Below are positions 41,671 through 49,518 of a DNA stretch of 52,545 bases, piece after piece. The position numbers were made by a program, and so were the translations under genes. The stretch lies in NCBI RefSeq assembly GCF_025567465.1, contig NZ_JAOQKI010000018.1:1-52545 (forward strand). The letters are read 5' to 3'. The notes below the pieces were generated by a model that was not told where the DNA came from, ran no database searches, and saw only the letters and a program-made list of their open reading frames with translations. Source of the stretch: Roseburia_C amylophila. Its GTDB lineage: Bacteria; Bacillota; Clostridia; Lachnospirales; Lachnospiraceae. Each line of letters begins with the position of its first letter. Position 1 is the first letter of the stretch.

Positions 41671-43128
41671 GTGGAATTTAAAGAAAATTTCTTATGGGGC
41701 GTAGCCACCGCTGCGAACCAGTGCGAAGGAGGATATTTAGAAGGAGGAAAGGGACTTACCATACAGGACTATGTCAAAGGCGGCGGAATCGGAAAACCAC
41801 GGATGTTTCGCAGTACTATGGAAGAAGGAGCATTCTATCCGAGCCATGATGCGGTAGACCATTATCATCATTATGAGGAAGATATCCGCCTTTTGGCGGA
41901 GATGGGCTGCAAATGTTATCGCATGAGTATCAGCTGGGCAAGAATTTTTCCAACCGGATGCGAAGAGGAGCCGAATCAGGAAGGACTTTCTTTTTATAAA
42001 AACATCTTTACCCTGTGTAAATTCCTTGGCATAGAGCCAGTGGTGACCTTAAGCCACTTTGAAATGCCGTGGTATCTGGTAAAAGAAAAGGGTGGTTTTG
42101 CAAACAGGGAAGTAATTGATGATTTTGTTCGTTATGCCTGTTGTGTAATGAATTATTTTAAAGAAGAGGTACATTACTGGCTTTTATTTAACGAGATTAA
42201 CTTTGGCGTAATGCCAATGGGTGCTTATAAGTCGCTGGGGCTGATTGATGGGAAATATCTCGGCGGGGAAGCATTCATTTCTCTTAAATCCATGACCGTA
42301 GACGAAAAAGTAAGATTCCAGGCATTACATCACCAGTTTATTGCCGGAGCAAAAACGGTGATAGAAGCAAGGAAAATCAGCTCGGAAATAAAAGTGGGCT
42401 GTATGATTGGACACATTACGCAGTATCCGCTGACCTGCCGGCCGGAAGATATGTTAGAGTGCCAGCACAAAGACCGGCTATTAAATAAATTTGCCGGAGA
42501 TGTAGCCGTGTTCGGCAGTTATCCGTCTTATATGAACCGTTATTTTAAAGAACATCAAATTACGATTCAGAAGGAGCCGGAGGATGATGGAATTTTAAAA
42601 GCAGGCTGTGTGGACTTCTATACCTTCAGCTATTACATGACAAACTGTGCCACGATAGATGATGCAGCAGAGCAGACCGATGGAAATCTTTTGGAGGGAG
42701 CCAAGAATCCGTATCTGACCGCCAGTGAGTGGGGCTGGCAGATAGACCCGAAGGGATTGCGCTATACATTAAATGAACTTTGGGATCGCTATCATCTTCC
42801 GATGATGGTGGTGGAAAATGGATTTGGTGCACCGGATGAAGTCGGTGCAGATGGAAGCATCCACGATGATTACCGTATTTCCTATCTCAATGACCATATC
42901 GCAGCAATGGGCGAGGCAATCGAGGACGGTGTAGACCTGTTCGGCTATACCATCTGGTCAGCCATGGATATTGTCAGTGCCGGAACCGGCGAAATGAAGA
43001 AGCGTTACGGGCTCATTTATGTGGACAGACATGATGACGGCAGCGGAGATTTTAAGAGAATCCCAAAAGACAGCTATTACTGGTATGCAAAGTGCATTCA
43101 GGAAAACGGAAAAAATATTACCGCATAA
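41671..43128 (+). CDS. Glycoside hydrolase family 1, 6-phospho-beta-glucosidase-like
   Basis: A 485-residue GH1 enzyme starting MEFKENFLWGVATAANQCEGGY. The acid/base Glu is in LLFNEINFG near residue 172 and the nucleophile Glu in VVENGFGAP near 375. With a PTS transporter in the same operon, it most likely cleaves 6-phospho-beta-glucosides. I chose the GTG at 41671, which lies 5 bases after GGGGGAG; a GTG at 41665 overlaps that site and would add two residues. A strong terminator follows about 15 bases after the stop. Confidence 0.92.
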   Translation: MEFKENFLWGVATAANQCEGGYLEGGKGLTIQDYVKGGGIGKPRMFRSTMEEGAFYPSHDAVDHYHHYEEDIRLLAEMGCKCYRMSISWARIFPTGCEEEPNQEGLSFYKNIFTLCKFLGIEPVVTLSHFEMPWYLVKEKGGFANREVIDDFVRYACCVMNYFKEEVHYWLLFNEINFGVMPMGAYKSLGLIDGKYLGGEAFISLKSMTVDEKVRFQALHHQFIAGAKTVIEARKISSEIKVGCMIGHITQYPLTCRPEDMLECQHKDRLLNKFAGDVAVFGSYPSYMNRYFKEHQITIQKEPEDDGILKAGCVDFYTFSYYMTNCATIDDAAEQTDGNLLEGAKNPYLTASEWGWQIDPKGLRYTLNELWDRYHLPMMVVENGFGAPDEVGADGSIHDDYRISYLNDHIAAMGEAIEDGVDLFGYTIWSAMDIVSAGTGEMKKRYGLIYVDRHDDGSGDFKRIPKDSYYWYAKCIQENGKNITA

Positions 43129-43142
43129 AGGATGGTGGAGAT

Positions 43143-43184
43143 AAAAAGTAAGATGTGTACGAAGAGTATGCATCTTACTTTTTT
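43143..43184 (+). terminator. Terminator of the beta-glucoside operon
   Basis: The arms AAAAAGTAAGATG (43143-43155) and CATCTTACTTTTT (43171-43183) are perfect complements with a T-run. Confidence 0.9.
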
Positions 43185-43262
43185 ACGCTGCAACGCATCC
43201 GTAAGAAGCTGCCGGTGGCAGGTTCTGCAGGTGAGTAGCAAGAAATCTTGTGGGTTACTGTT
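43185..43262. repeat. Palindrome-containing spacer before luxS
   Basis: After the terminator the sequence has small dyads: CTGCCGGTGGCAG near 43212-43224 and CAAGAAATCTTG near 43239-43250. It has no coding sense. It may be a degraded interspersed element or part of a leader upstream of the luxS promoter. Confidence 0.35.
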
Positions 43263-43269
43263 AGAAAAT

Positions 43270-43298
43270 TTGACACAATAGAAAATGCATGATAAATT
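43270..43298 (+). promoter_or_regulatory. Sigma-A promoter for luxS
   Basis: TTGACA (43270-43275) and TAAATT (43293-43298) are exactly 17 bases apart, about 34 bases upstream of the luxS start. Confidence 0.8.
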
Positions 43299-43331
43299 TA
43301 CTCTGAAAAAAGAGAAAGAAGGAAGAAGCAC

Positions 43332-43811
43332 ATGGAGAAAATCGCAAGCTTTACAATTGACCATATTAAACTGCAGCCGGGTGTCTATGTATCAAGAAAG
43401 GATGCCGTAGGAGACAGTACAGTAACAACCTTTGATTTAAGAATGACATCACCGAATGATGAACCGGTTATGAATACCGCAGAGGTGCATACCATAGAGC
43501 ATCTTGGCGCAACCTTTTTAAGAAATGACGCAGAGTATGCCAGCAAAACCGTATACTTTGGACCGATGGGCTGCAGAACCGGCTTTTATTTGCTGCTGGC
43601 AGGAGATTATACATCCAAAGATATTGTGCCACTGATGATTCGCATGTTTGAGTTTATCCGTGACTTTAAAGGTGAAGTACCGGGTGCGAGTCCAAAAGAC
43701 TGCGGCAACTATCTTGATATGAACCTTGGTATGGCAAACTATCTGGCAGACCGCTATTTAAACAATGTGCTCTATCATATTGATGATGCGCATCTGAATT
43801 ATCCGGCGTAG
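43332..43811 (+). CDS. luxS: S-ribosylhomocysteine lyase LuxS
   Basis: A 159-residue metalloenzyme with metal ligands H53 and H57 (HTIEHL) and C124 (DCGNYLDMN). Catalytic C81 is in MGCRTGFYLLLAG. It splits S-ribosylhomocysteine to homocysteine and the AI-2 precursor. The promoter is clear. mtnN, which makes its substrate, follows after 90 bases and may share the transcript. Length and motifs are normal. Confidence 0.96.
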   Translation: MEKIASFTIDHIKLQPGVYVSRKDAVGDSTVTTFDLRMTSPNDEPVMNTAEVHTIEHLGATFLRNDAEYASKTVYFGPMGCRTGFYLLLAGDYTSKDIVPLMIRMFEFIRDFKGEVPGASPKDCGNYLDMNLGMANYLADRYLNNVLYHIDDAHLNYPA

Positions 43812-43901
43812 AGAATGCTTGGAAAATTTGCTTTAAAGCAGATATGAAAAATGTATTGCGTAATGCATAAGTAGGAAATCGGCAGAAAGAGGAAAGAAAA
43901 C

Positions 43902-44600
43902 ATGAGTAAAATCGGAATTATCGGAGCTATGGAATTAGAAGTAGCAACATTAAAGAAAAATATGGATACAGACCAGATTACAAAGAAAGCCGGCATGGAA
44001 TTTCATGAGGGTAATTTAAAAGGAATGCCGGTAGTAGTGGTACAGTGCGGTGTAGGAAAAGTAAATGCAGCAATGTGCGTGCAGATTCTTGCAGATTTAT
44101 ATGATGTAACACATATTATCAATACCGGTGTAGCAGGCTCTTTGAATCCTGTATTAGATATCGGAGATATTTTAGTATCTAAGGATGCTATTCAGCATGA
44201 CATGGATGTGACACCATTAGGCTATACAAAAGGACAGATTCCGGGATTAGAGCAGCTTGCTTTTGTGGCAGATGAAAAGTTGTGTAAGACTGCCGTAGAG
44301 GTATGTAAAAAAGTAAATCCGGATATTCATGTAACAGAAGGCCGCGTAGTAAGTGGTGACCAGTTTATTTCCAGCAAAGAGATAAAGGATGCATTGATTG
44401 CAGAATTTCATCCGGACTGTACGGAGATGGAGGGAGCCTCCATCGCGCAGGCAGCAACTTTAAATAACATCCCATATGTAGTCATTCGTGCAATTTCAGA
44501 TAAAGCAGATGGCTCTGCACAGGAGGATTATCCAACTTTTGAAAAGAAAGCAGCAGAGCATTGTGCAAAGTTAGTACAGGAAATGATGAAGGAGCTGTAA
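43902..44600 (+). CDS. mtnN: 5'-methylthioadenosine/S-adenosylhomocysteine nucleosidase
   Basis: A 232-residue nucleosidase beginning KIGIIGAMELEVATL. Substrate Glu is in CTEMEGASIAQ near residue 172 and catalytic Asp in RAISDKADGSA near 196. It removes adenine from methylthioadenosine and S-adenosylhomocysteine, feeding LuxS. GAGGAAAG precedes the ATG. Confidence 0.95.
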   Translation: MSKIGIIGAMELEVATLKKNMDTDQITKKAGMEFHEGNLKGMPVVVVQCGVGKVNAAMCVQILADLYDVTHIINTGVAGSLNPVLDIGDILVSKDAIQHDMDVTPLGYTKGQIPGLEQLAFVADEKLCKTAVEVCKKVNPDIHVTEGRVVSGDQFISSKEIKDALIAEFHPDCTEMEGASIAQAATLNNIPYVVIRAISDKADGSAQEDYPTFEKKAAEHCAKLVQEMMKEL

Positions 44601-44706
44601 GAATCTTTGAATTGGGTAAAAAACCGCAGAAATGCCAGCCTTTTACCCTGACGAGAGTCAGCGAAGCCAGAATTCCCAGCTCCTCCAGGAATCCGCAAAA
44701 AAAATA
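44601..44706. other. Non-coding spacer with an inverted repeat
   Basis: This 106-base stretch between the mtnN stop and the following terminator contains GGGTAAAA (about 44616-44623) and its complement TTTTACCC (about 44642-44649). It has no gene I can support on either strand and is less AT-rich than most gaps here. Confidence 0.4.
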
Positions 44707-44775
44707 CAACCCGGATATTTGTAATGCCCCTAAAACTATGCTTTTTAGGAAGCAACAAATATCCGGGTTGCATTT
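44707..44775. terminator. Nested bidirectional terminator between mtnN and the transglycosylase gene
   Basis: Outer 16-bp arms CAACCCGGATATTTGT (44707-44722) and its complement (44755-44770) enclose a smaller CCTAAAA/TTTTAGG hairpin. A and T tracts lie on the two sides. Confidence 0.85.
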
Positions 44776-44786
44776 TTGCAGTCATC

Positions 44787-45464
44787 TTACATAAATTTCA
44801 TAAACATATTCAAAAAACGTAAATAATCATCATAATTAAAGAAGCGGTCAAGAATATCCTGCAGGGCATCCTGTTCAAGGGAATCCCACTGGCTGACAGA
44901 AAGGGAATTATCTATAGTGCCTGCATTGTAGGCAGCATTGCTGTTTGAACTTGCAGCAACGGCTGTTCCGTCCGGAAGAGTGACACCTTCCTGCATATAG
45001 CCGGTGATCTTGGCTACATAATTCTGGGTTTCTTTAAATGGAGGAATTCCACCGTATTTTGCTACGTTGCCGCTGCCTGCATTGTAGGCGGCAAGAGCAA
45101 GGGAGGTATCTCCGTTGTATTTATTTAAAAGCTCGCTGATATATTTGGCACCTGCCATAATATTCTGTTCCGGGTCATAAGGGTCGGTACAGCCAAAATA
45201 AGAAGCAGTGGAAGGCATTAGCTGCATGATGCCCATGGCTCCTGATTTGGAAGTGGCATTTGCCTGAAAATTGGATTCCTGCTTTGCCATGGCGGTCAGA
45301 AGAGAAACAGAGACACCATAGGTATCGGAGGCTTTTTGAAAGATAGATGCAAGGGAATTGTTGCCTGCATTATTTAAATAGGATTCAAAATTATTTACAC
45401 CGTTTACAGAGGTTGTGGAAGCAGCGGTACTTCCAAGCGCAGCGGTAATCGGATCAATCTGCAT
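44787..45464 (-). CDS. Lytic transglycosylase (SLT domain) without signal peptide
   Basis: A 225-residue protein. The lytic transglycosylase (SLT) domain spans about 50-165, with catalytic Glu in TAMAKQESNF and the family segments GAMGIMQLMPSTA, YDPEQNIMAGAKYI and LALAAYNAGSGNV. The N-terminus, MQIDPITAALGSTAAS, is not a signal peptide, as in SLT proteins exported by flagellar or other routes. The ATG at 45464 has AAGGAG 8 bases upstream; a start six codons earlier contains that site. Substrate is peptidoglycan glycan strands. No flagellar gene is in the window. Confidence 0.85.
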   Translation of the reverse strand: MQIDPITAALGSTAASTTSVNGVNNFESYLNNAGNNSLASIFQKASDTYGVSVSLLTAMAKQESNFQANATSKSGAMGIMQLMPSTASYFGCTDPYDPEQNIMAGAKYISELLNKYNGDTSLALAAYNAGSGNVAKYGGIPPFKETQNYVAKITGYMQEGVTLPDGTAVAASSNSNAAYNAGTIDNSLSVSQWDSLEQDALQDILDRFFNYDDYLRFLNMFMKFM

Positions 45465-45550
45465 GGATAGAACTCCTTTCATAATCTGAAATTCTTCTTT
45501 CTCATTAAGATGCGAATTCCAGGCTGTGTATTAAAATTACAATTTATTCT

Positions 45551-45579
45551 AGTATAGCATAAAAAACTTGTTTTTTGAA
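45551..45579 (-). promoter_or_regulatory. Promoter for the transglycosylase gene
   Basis: On the minus strand TTCAAA (complement of 45574-45579) and TATACT (complement of 45551-45556) are 17 bases apart. An AAAAAAC/GTTTTTT inverted pair (45561-45576) falls in this region. Confidence 0.6.
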
Positions 45580-45643
45580 GTCTCATATTGTAGAGTTATT
45601 GTGTTTGATGTAGAAAGGGCAAATTAGAAAGAAGGATTACAGA

Positions 45644-46360
45644 ATGAAACAAAATGGCTATGTCAAAGCAGTGAAGGCAGCATTTCCGTATACGATACCG
45701 GTATTGACAGGTTATCTTTTTATAGGAATTGCATTTGGCGTGATGTACCAGGAAAAAGGCTACAATTTTCTTTGGGCAATTCTGATGAGTATCTTGGTGT
45801 ACGCCGGAAGCGGACAGTATCTGGCTGTTAATTTCTTTGCACCGGGAGTCAGTTTCCTGCAGATTATATTCTTAGAATTTATGGTAAATATCCGGCATGT
45901 CTTTTATGGACTGTCTTTAATAGAAAAATTCCGTGATATGGGAAAAAAGAAATTATATATGATTTTTTCCCTGACAGATGAGACCTATTCCTTATTCTTT
46001 ATTACAAAAGTGCCGGAGGGCGTGGATGAGCACAAATTCCTATTTTCCATTGCGTTGTTAGACCAACTTTACTGGATTATTGGCTCTGCCATCGGAGCCA
46101 TTGCCGGAACGCTGATTCCGTTTGACACAACGGGTATTGATTTTGCCATGACAGCATTGTTTGTCGTAATTTTTGTGGAGCAGTGGCTGACCAGCAGGAA
46201 TCACTTGCCGGCGCTGACCGGAATTGCAGCATCCCTTATCTGCCTGCTTATCTTTGGCAGTGATAATTTCATTCTGCCATCCATGATTTGTATTATGATA
46301 ATTCTTTTATCCGGTCGTAAGGTGATGGAAGAAAAGGAGGTAGCGGAAAATGCCGATTAG
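45644..46360 (+). CDS. azlC: AzlC-type branched-chain amino acid exporter, large subunit
   Basis: A 238-residue membrane protein with about seven segments. The AzlC signature PVLTGYLFIGIAFGVMYQEKG is near residue 19 and VNIRHVFYGLSL near 82. With AzlD it exports branched-chain amino acids or analogues. It overlaps azlD by 11 bases. AAGGAT is found upstream of the ATG. Confidence 0.92.
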   Translation: MKQNGYVKAVKAAFPYTIPVLTGYLFIGIAFGVMYQEKGYNFLWAILMSILVYAGSGQYLAVNFFAPGVSFLQIIFLEFMVNIRHVFYGLSLIEKFRDMGKKKLYMIFSLTDETYSLFFITKVPEGVDEHKFLFSIALLDQLYWIIGSAIGAIAGTLIPFDTTGIDFAMTALFVVIFVEQWLTSRNHLPALTGIAASLICLLIFGSDNFILPSMICIMIILLSGRKVMEEKEVAENAD

Positions 46361-46685
46361 CGTGGAACGGTCGTTATTAATTATTGTGGTTTGCGGATTG
46401 GTTGTATTTACAACAAGGGCAATTCCGTTTGTATTATTCAGCGGGAAAAAAGAAATTCCGGAAATCGTAAAATATCTTGGAAAAGTGCTGCCGCCTGCAG
46501 TTGTGGGAATGCTTGTTATTTACTGCTTAAAGGCAGTAAATGTAGTGAAGTTTCCCTTTGGTCTGCCGGAATTTATTGCAGTTTTCGTAGTTATCGTTTT
46601 ACATGTGTGGAAAAGAAATAATTTACTGAGCATCGGTGTGGGAACCGTGCTTTATATGGTGTTGATACAGACAGTATTTGCGTGA
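46350..46685 (+). CDS. azlD: AzlD-type branched-chain amino acid exporter, small subunit
   Basis: A 111-residue membrane protein with four hydrophobic segments and the family stretch FTTRAIPFVLFSGKKEIP near residue 20. It forms the exporter together with AzlC. The start lies inside the end of azlC, with AAAAGGAGG upstream. Confidence 0.92.
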   Translation: MPISVERSLLIIVVCGLVVFTTRAIPFVLFSGKKEIPEIVKYLGKVLPPAVVGMLVIYCLKAVNVVKFPFGLPEFIAVFVVIVLHVWKRNNLLSIGVGTVLYMVLIQTVFA

Positions 46686-46687
46686 TG

Positions 46688-46743
46688 TTAAAGAAATCTT
46701 AAAGACTTGGTGCCTTGGTTCTTAAAGGTTCATTCGATACAAT
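46688..46743 (+). promoter_or_regulatory. Promoter with TTAAAG direct repeats before the response regulator
   Basis: TTAAAG occurs at 46688-46693, 46699-46704 and 46722-46727, spaced 11 and 23 bases apart, about one and two helical turns. A promoter TTGGTT (46715-46720) and TACAAT (46738-46743) with a 17-base spacer overlaps the third copy. This fits tandem binding of an OmpR-type regulator and autoregulation. Confidence 0.5.
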
Positions 46744-46772
46744 AATGGTGTACTTGGAAAGGGGAAAAGAAA

Positions 46773-47471
46773 ATGTATAACATATTGATATGTGATGATG
46801 AACCGGATATCGTGTCCGCGTTAAAAATCTATCTTGCATCGGATGGCTATGGAATTTACGAGGCTTATAACGGTCGGGAAGCAATTGAAATGATGCAGAA
46901 AACAGAGATACATCTTGTGCTCATGGATATTATGATGCCGGAAATGGACGGCATCCAGACCATGGTGAAGATTCGTGAGAACAGCAATGTCCCTGTGATT
47001 TTCCTGACTGCAAAAAGTGAAGACAACGATAAGGTTTTAGGACTTATGGTGGGAGCAGATGATTATATTACCAAGCCATTTAATCCGGTGGAGGTCCAGG
47101 CAAGAGTAAAATCCCAGCTGCGCCGTTATATGCAGCTGGGAGGTGGAAACATGACAAAGAAGAATCTTGCCATCGGTGGCATTGAATTAGATGACAGTGC
47201 CAAGGTTGTGACGCTGGACGGAGATGCGGTGAGTCTTACCCCTACAGAGTATGATATTTTGAAACTGTTTATGGAACAGCCCGGAGTTGTATTTTCTCCA
47301 AAGGATATCTATCGCAAAGTATGGAAAGATGCGCCGTTTGGCTCAGAAAGTACAGTGGCAGTGCATATTCGCCATCTTCGGGAAAAATTAGAGTATGACC
47401 CTGCAAATCCACGATATTTAAAAGTGGTGTGGGGACAGGGCTATAAGATGGAAAGAGGAAACACGCCATGA
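46773..47471 (+). CDS. OmpR-family response regulator
   Basis: A 232-residue regulator. The receiver domain (about 1-118) has acidic DD9-10, phosphoacceptor D52 in LVLMDIMMPEMDG and KPF near 106. A winged-helix DNA-binding domain (about 135-230) has SLTPTEYDILKLF and VAVHIRHLREKLE. It overlaps the sensor kinase gene by 4 bases. Its target genes cannot be read from sequence, though its own promoter has repeats that may bind it. Confidence 0.93.
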   Translation: MYNILICDDEPDIVSALKIYLASDGYGIYEAYNGREAIEMMQKTEIHLVLMDIMMPEMDGIQTMVKIRENSNVPVIFLTAKSEDNDKVLGLMVGADDYITKPFNPVEVQARVKSQLRRYMQLGGGNMTKKNLAIGGIELDDSAKVVTLDGDAVSLTPTEYDILKLFMEQPGVVFSPKDIYRKVWKDAPFGSESTVAVHIRHLREKLEYDPANPRYLKVVWGQGYKMERGNTP

Positions 47472-49438
47472 AAAAGAAAAAAAGAAGCATCAGAAGAGCA
47501 AGCGCAGTCATTGCATTTATTTTACTGACTTCAATTGCATTTTTATCTGCAGTATTTACGCTGGAAATGATAGACAGCCAGATCTATCGAAACAGCCAGA
47601 AGGAAACAGCGGCAGACTTTCAGGAGCAGATTGGTTCCTGTCTGGCAGCAGAAATTTTTTCAGACTTTGTAAATTATGATATAGAGGATGCGCGGTCTTG
47701 TGCATACAGCCTGGCTGATGAGACGAACTTTAATTTTTATGTATTTAAAAAGAGTGTAGATACTTCCGTGGAACGAATCTGTACCATAGAAAACGGAAAT
47801 CTGGCAAGCGTCATTCCGGAATACATGGCAATCGTGGGAAATTATGACAGTTATTGTTATCCGGGAATTACCATAGATGTTTTAAACAGTCCGGAGCAGA
47901 TATTTACGGAAGTAGAAGAACAGGATGCAAATCTTTCAAGAGGTGATATTTATGCAGTGGCATTCTTCCCGCTGGGGGATTTGACTTATCATGATGATTT
48001 GTATTTTAAAATGAAATATATTGATTTTGCATATAAGACCCGCTATGCAATCTTTGCGGTACTTGCAGTAAGTACAATTGGAGCAGTTATTTTACTGGTT
48101 ACGCTGGTACGGACTGCCGGAAAGAAGGATGAAGAGGGCAGAATACAGAGAAGTTTTATCGATAAGATTCCGCTGGAACTCTATGGACTGATGCTTTATA
48201 TCGTTGCAGCCTGTGTGGCAGGATTTTTTGGAAACATATGGGGATTTTACGGAACGGACATAGGCTCCTTTGCTGCCATTGTGATACTGGCAGTATTGAC
48301 AGCAACCCTGCTTTTAGTATTTCTCATGAGCTGCTCAGTAAGGCATAAGACAAAGACGTTGTGGAGAAACACGCTGTTATGCCGGTTTGTAAAATGGCTG
48401 AAACAGGCATTGTCTTATATTAAAAAGCATATGCCGTTTATTTATAAAGGTGTAGTGATTGCACTGGGCATTACTTTCATAGAATTTATCGGTGTTCTGA
48501 TGCTGGAAGACAGTTACAACTGGGAGTGGATTTTCCTGGTATTTCTGGTAGAAAAGGCAGCACTTTTCCTGATATTCTGCATCATACTGGCAAATCTCAA
48601 TCAGTTGAAGCAGGGTGGTGAGAAGATTGCAGAGGGTGACTATGATTATCAGATGGACACCAGCCATATGCGTGGAGAATTTAAAAATTATGCAGAGCAT
48701 CTGAATCAGATTGGAAGCGGAATGCAGACAGCACTGGATGAGCGGATGAAGAGCGAGCATTTTAAAACAGAGCTTATCACCAATGTATCCCATGACATTA
48801 AAACACCGCTTACTTCTATTATTAATTATGTGGATTTGCTGACCAAAGAGGATGTGGAAAATCCGAAGGTGCAGGAATACTTGGAAGTGCTGACACGACA
48901 GTCTGCCCGGTTAAAGAAATTAATTGAAGATTTAATTGAAGCATCCAAGGCATCCTCCGGTGTGTTAAAAGTCAACTGGGAAAAATGTGTGCCGGAGGTA
49001 TTGTTGACACAGGCAGCGGGCGAATATGAGGAACGGCTGCAGGCAAAGAATTTAGAGCTTGTGATTCATCATCCCGAAGAAGAACTTTCTGTTCTGGCAG
49101 ATGGAAGACATCTGTGGAGAGTTTTTGATAATCTGTTGAATAATATTTATAAATATGCACAGCCGGGAACCAGAGTTTATCTTGACTTAGAACAGGATGA
49201 GAGAAATGTTTCCATCGTGTTTCGAAATATTTCCAAGAGTCCTTTGCATATGACGGGAGAAGAACTGCAGGAACGCTTTGTCCGGGGAGACAGCTCCAGA
49301 AATACGGAAGGCAGCGGTCTTGGATTATCCATTGCCCAGAGCCTGACGGAGCTTATGCATGGAAGCTTCCACCTGTTAGTGGATGGAGATTTCTTTAAGG
49401 TAACGCTGACCTTTCCGCGCAACACAGAAAATGCATAA
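47468..49438 (+). CDS. Membrane sensor histidine kinase
   Basis: A 656-residue kinase. One N-terminal membrane segment (11-31) is followed by an extracytoplasmic region of about 160 residues. Five further segments lie at about 193-214, 238-258, 268-288, 328-346 and 355-375. HAMP-like residues follow (about 376-430), then H442 in NVSHDIKTPLTS, an N box NLLNNIYKYA and a G box GLGLSIAQS. The six-segment sensor is longer than in common VanS or PhoR kinases. The signal is unknown. It is coupled to the response regulator by a 4-base overlap. Confidence 0.92.
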   Translation: MKKKKRSIRRASAVIAFILLTSIAFLSAVFTLEMIDSQIYRNSQKETAADFQEQIGSCLAAEIFSDFVNYDIEDARSCAYSLADETNFNFYVFKKSVDTSVERICTIENGNLASVIPEYMAIVGNYDSYCYPGITIDVLNSPEQIFTEVEEQDANLSRGDIYAVAFFPLGDLTYHDDLYFKMKYIDFAYKTRYAIFAVLAVSTIGAVILLVTLVRTAGKKDEEGRIQRSFIDKIPLELYGLMLYIVAACVAGFFGNIWGFYGTDIGSFAAIVILAVLTATLLLVFLMSCSVRHKTKTLWRNTLLCRFVKWLKQALSYIKKHMPFIYKGVVIALGITFIEFIGVLMLEDSYNWEWIFLVFLVEKAALFLIFCIILANLNQLKQGGEKIAEGDYDYQMDTSHMRGEFKNYAEHLNQIGSGMQTALDERMKSEHFKTELITNVSHDIKTPLTSIINYVDLLTKEDVENPKVQEYLEVLTRQSARLKKLIEDLIEASKASSGVLKVNWEKCVPEVLLTQAAGEYEERLQAKNLELVIHHPEEELSVLADGRHLWRVFDNLLNNIYKYAQPGTRVYLDLEQDERNVSIVFRNISKSPLHMTGEELQERFVRGDSSRNTEGSGLGLSIAQSLTELMHGSFHLLVDGDFFKVTLTFPRNTENA

Positions 49439-49454
49439 AAATTACTTTGACGGG

Positions 49455-49483
49455 TTGACAAGTCACAGTGGGAATTTTAGAAT
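49455..49483 (+). promoter_or_regulatory. Sigma-A promoter for lysA
   Basis: TTGACA (49455-49460) and TAGAAT (49478-49483) are exactly 17 bases apart. The leader to the ATG is only about 30 bases, too short for a riboswitch. Confidence 0.85.
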
Positions 49484-49518
49484 ACTACTTAGCTGAGGCG
49501 TGAAGGAGACTAACTATT

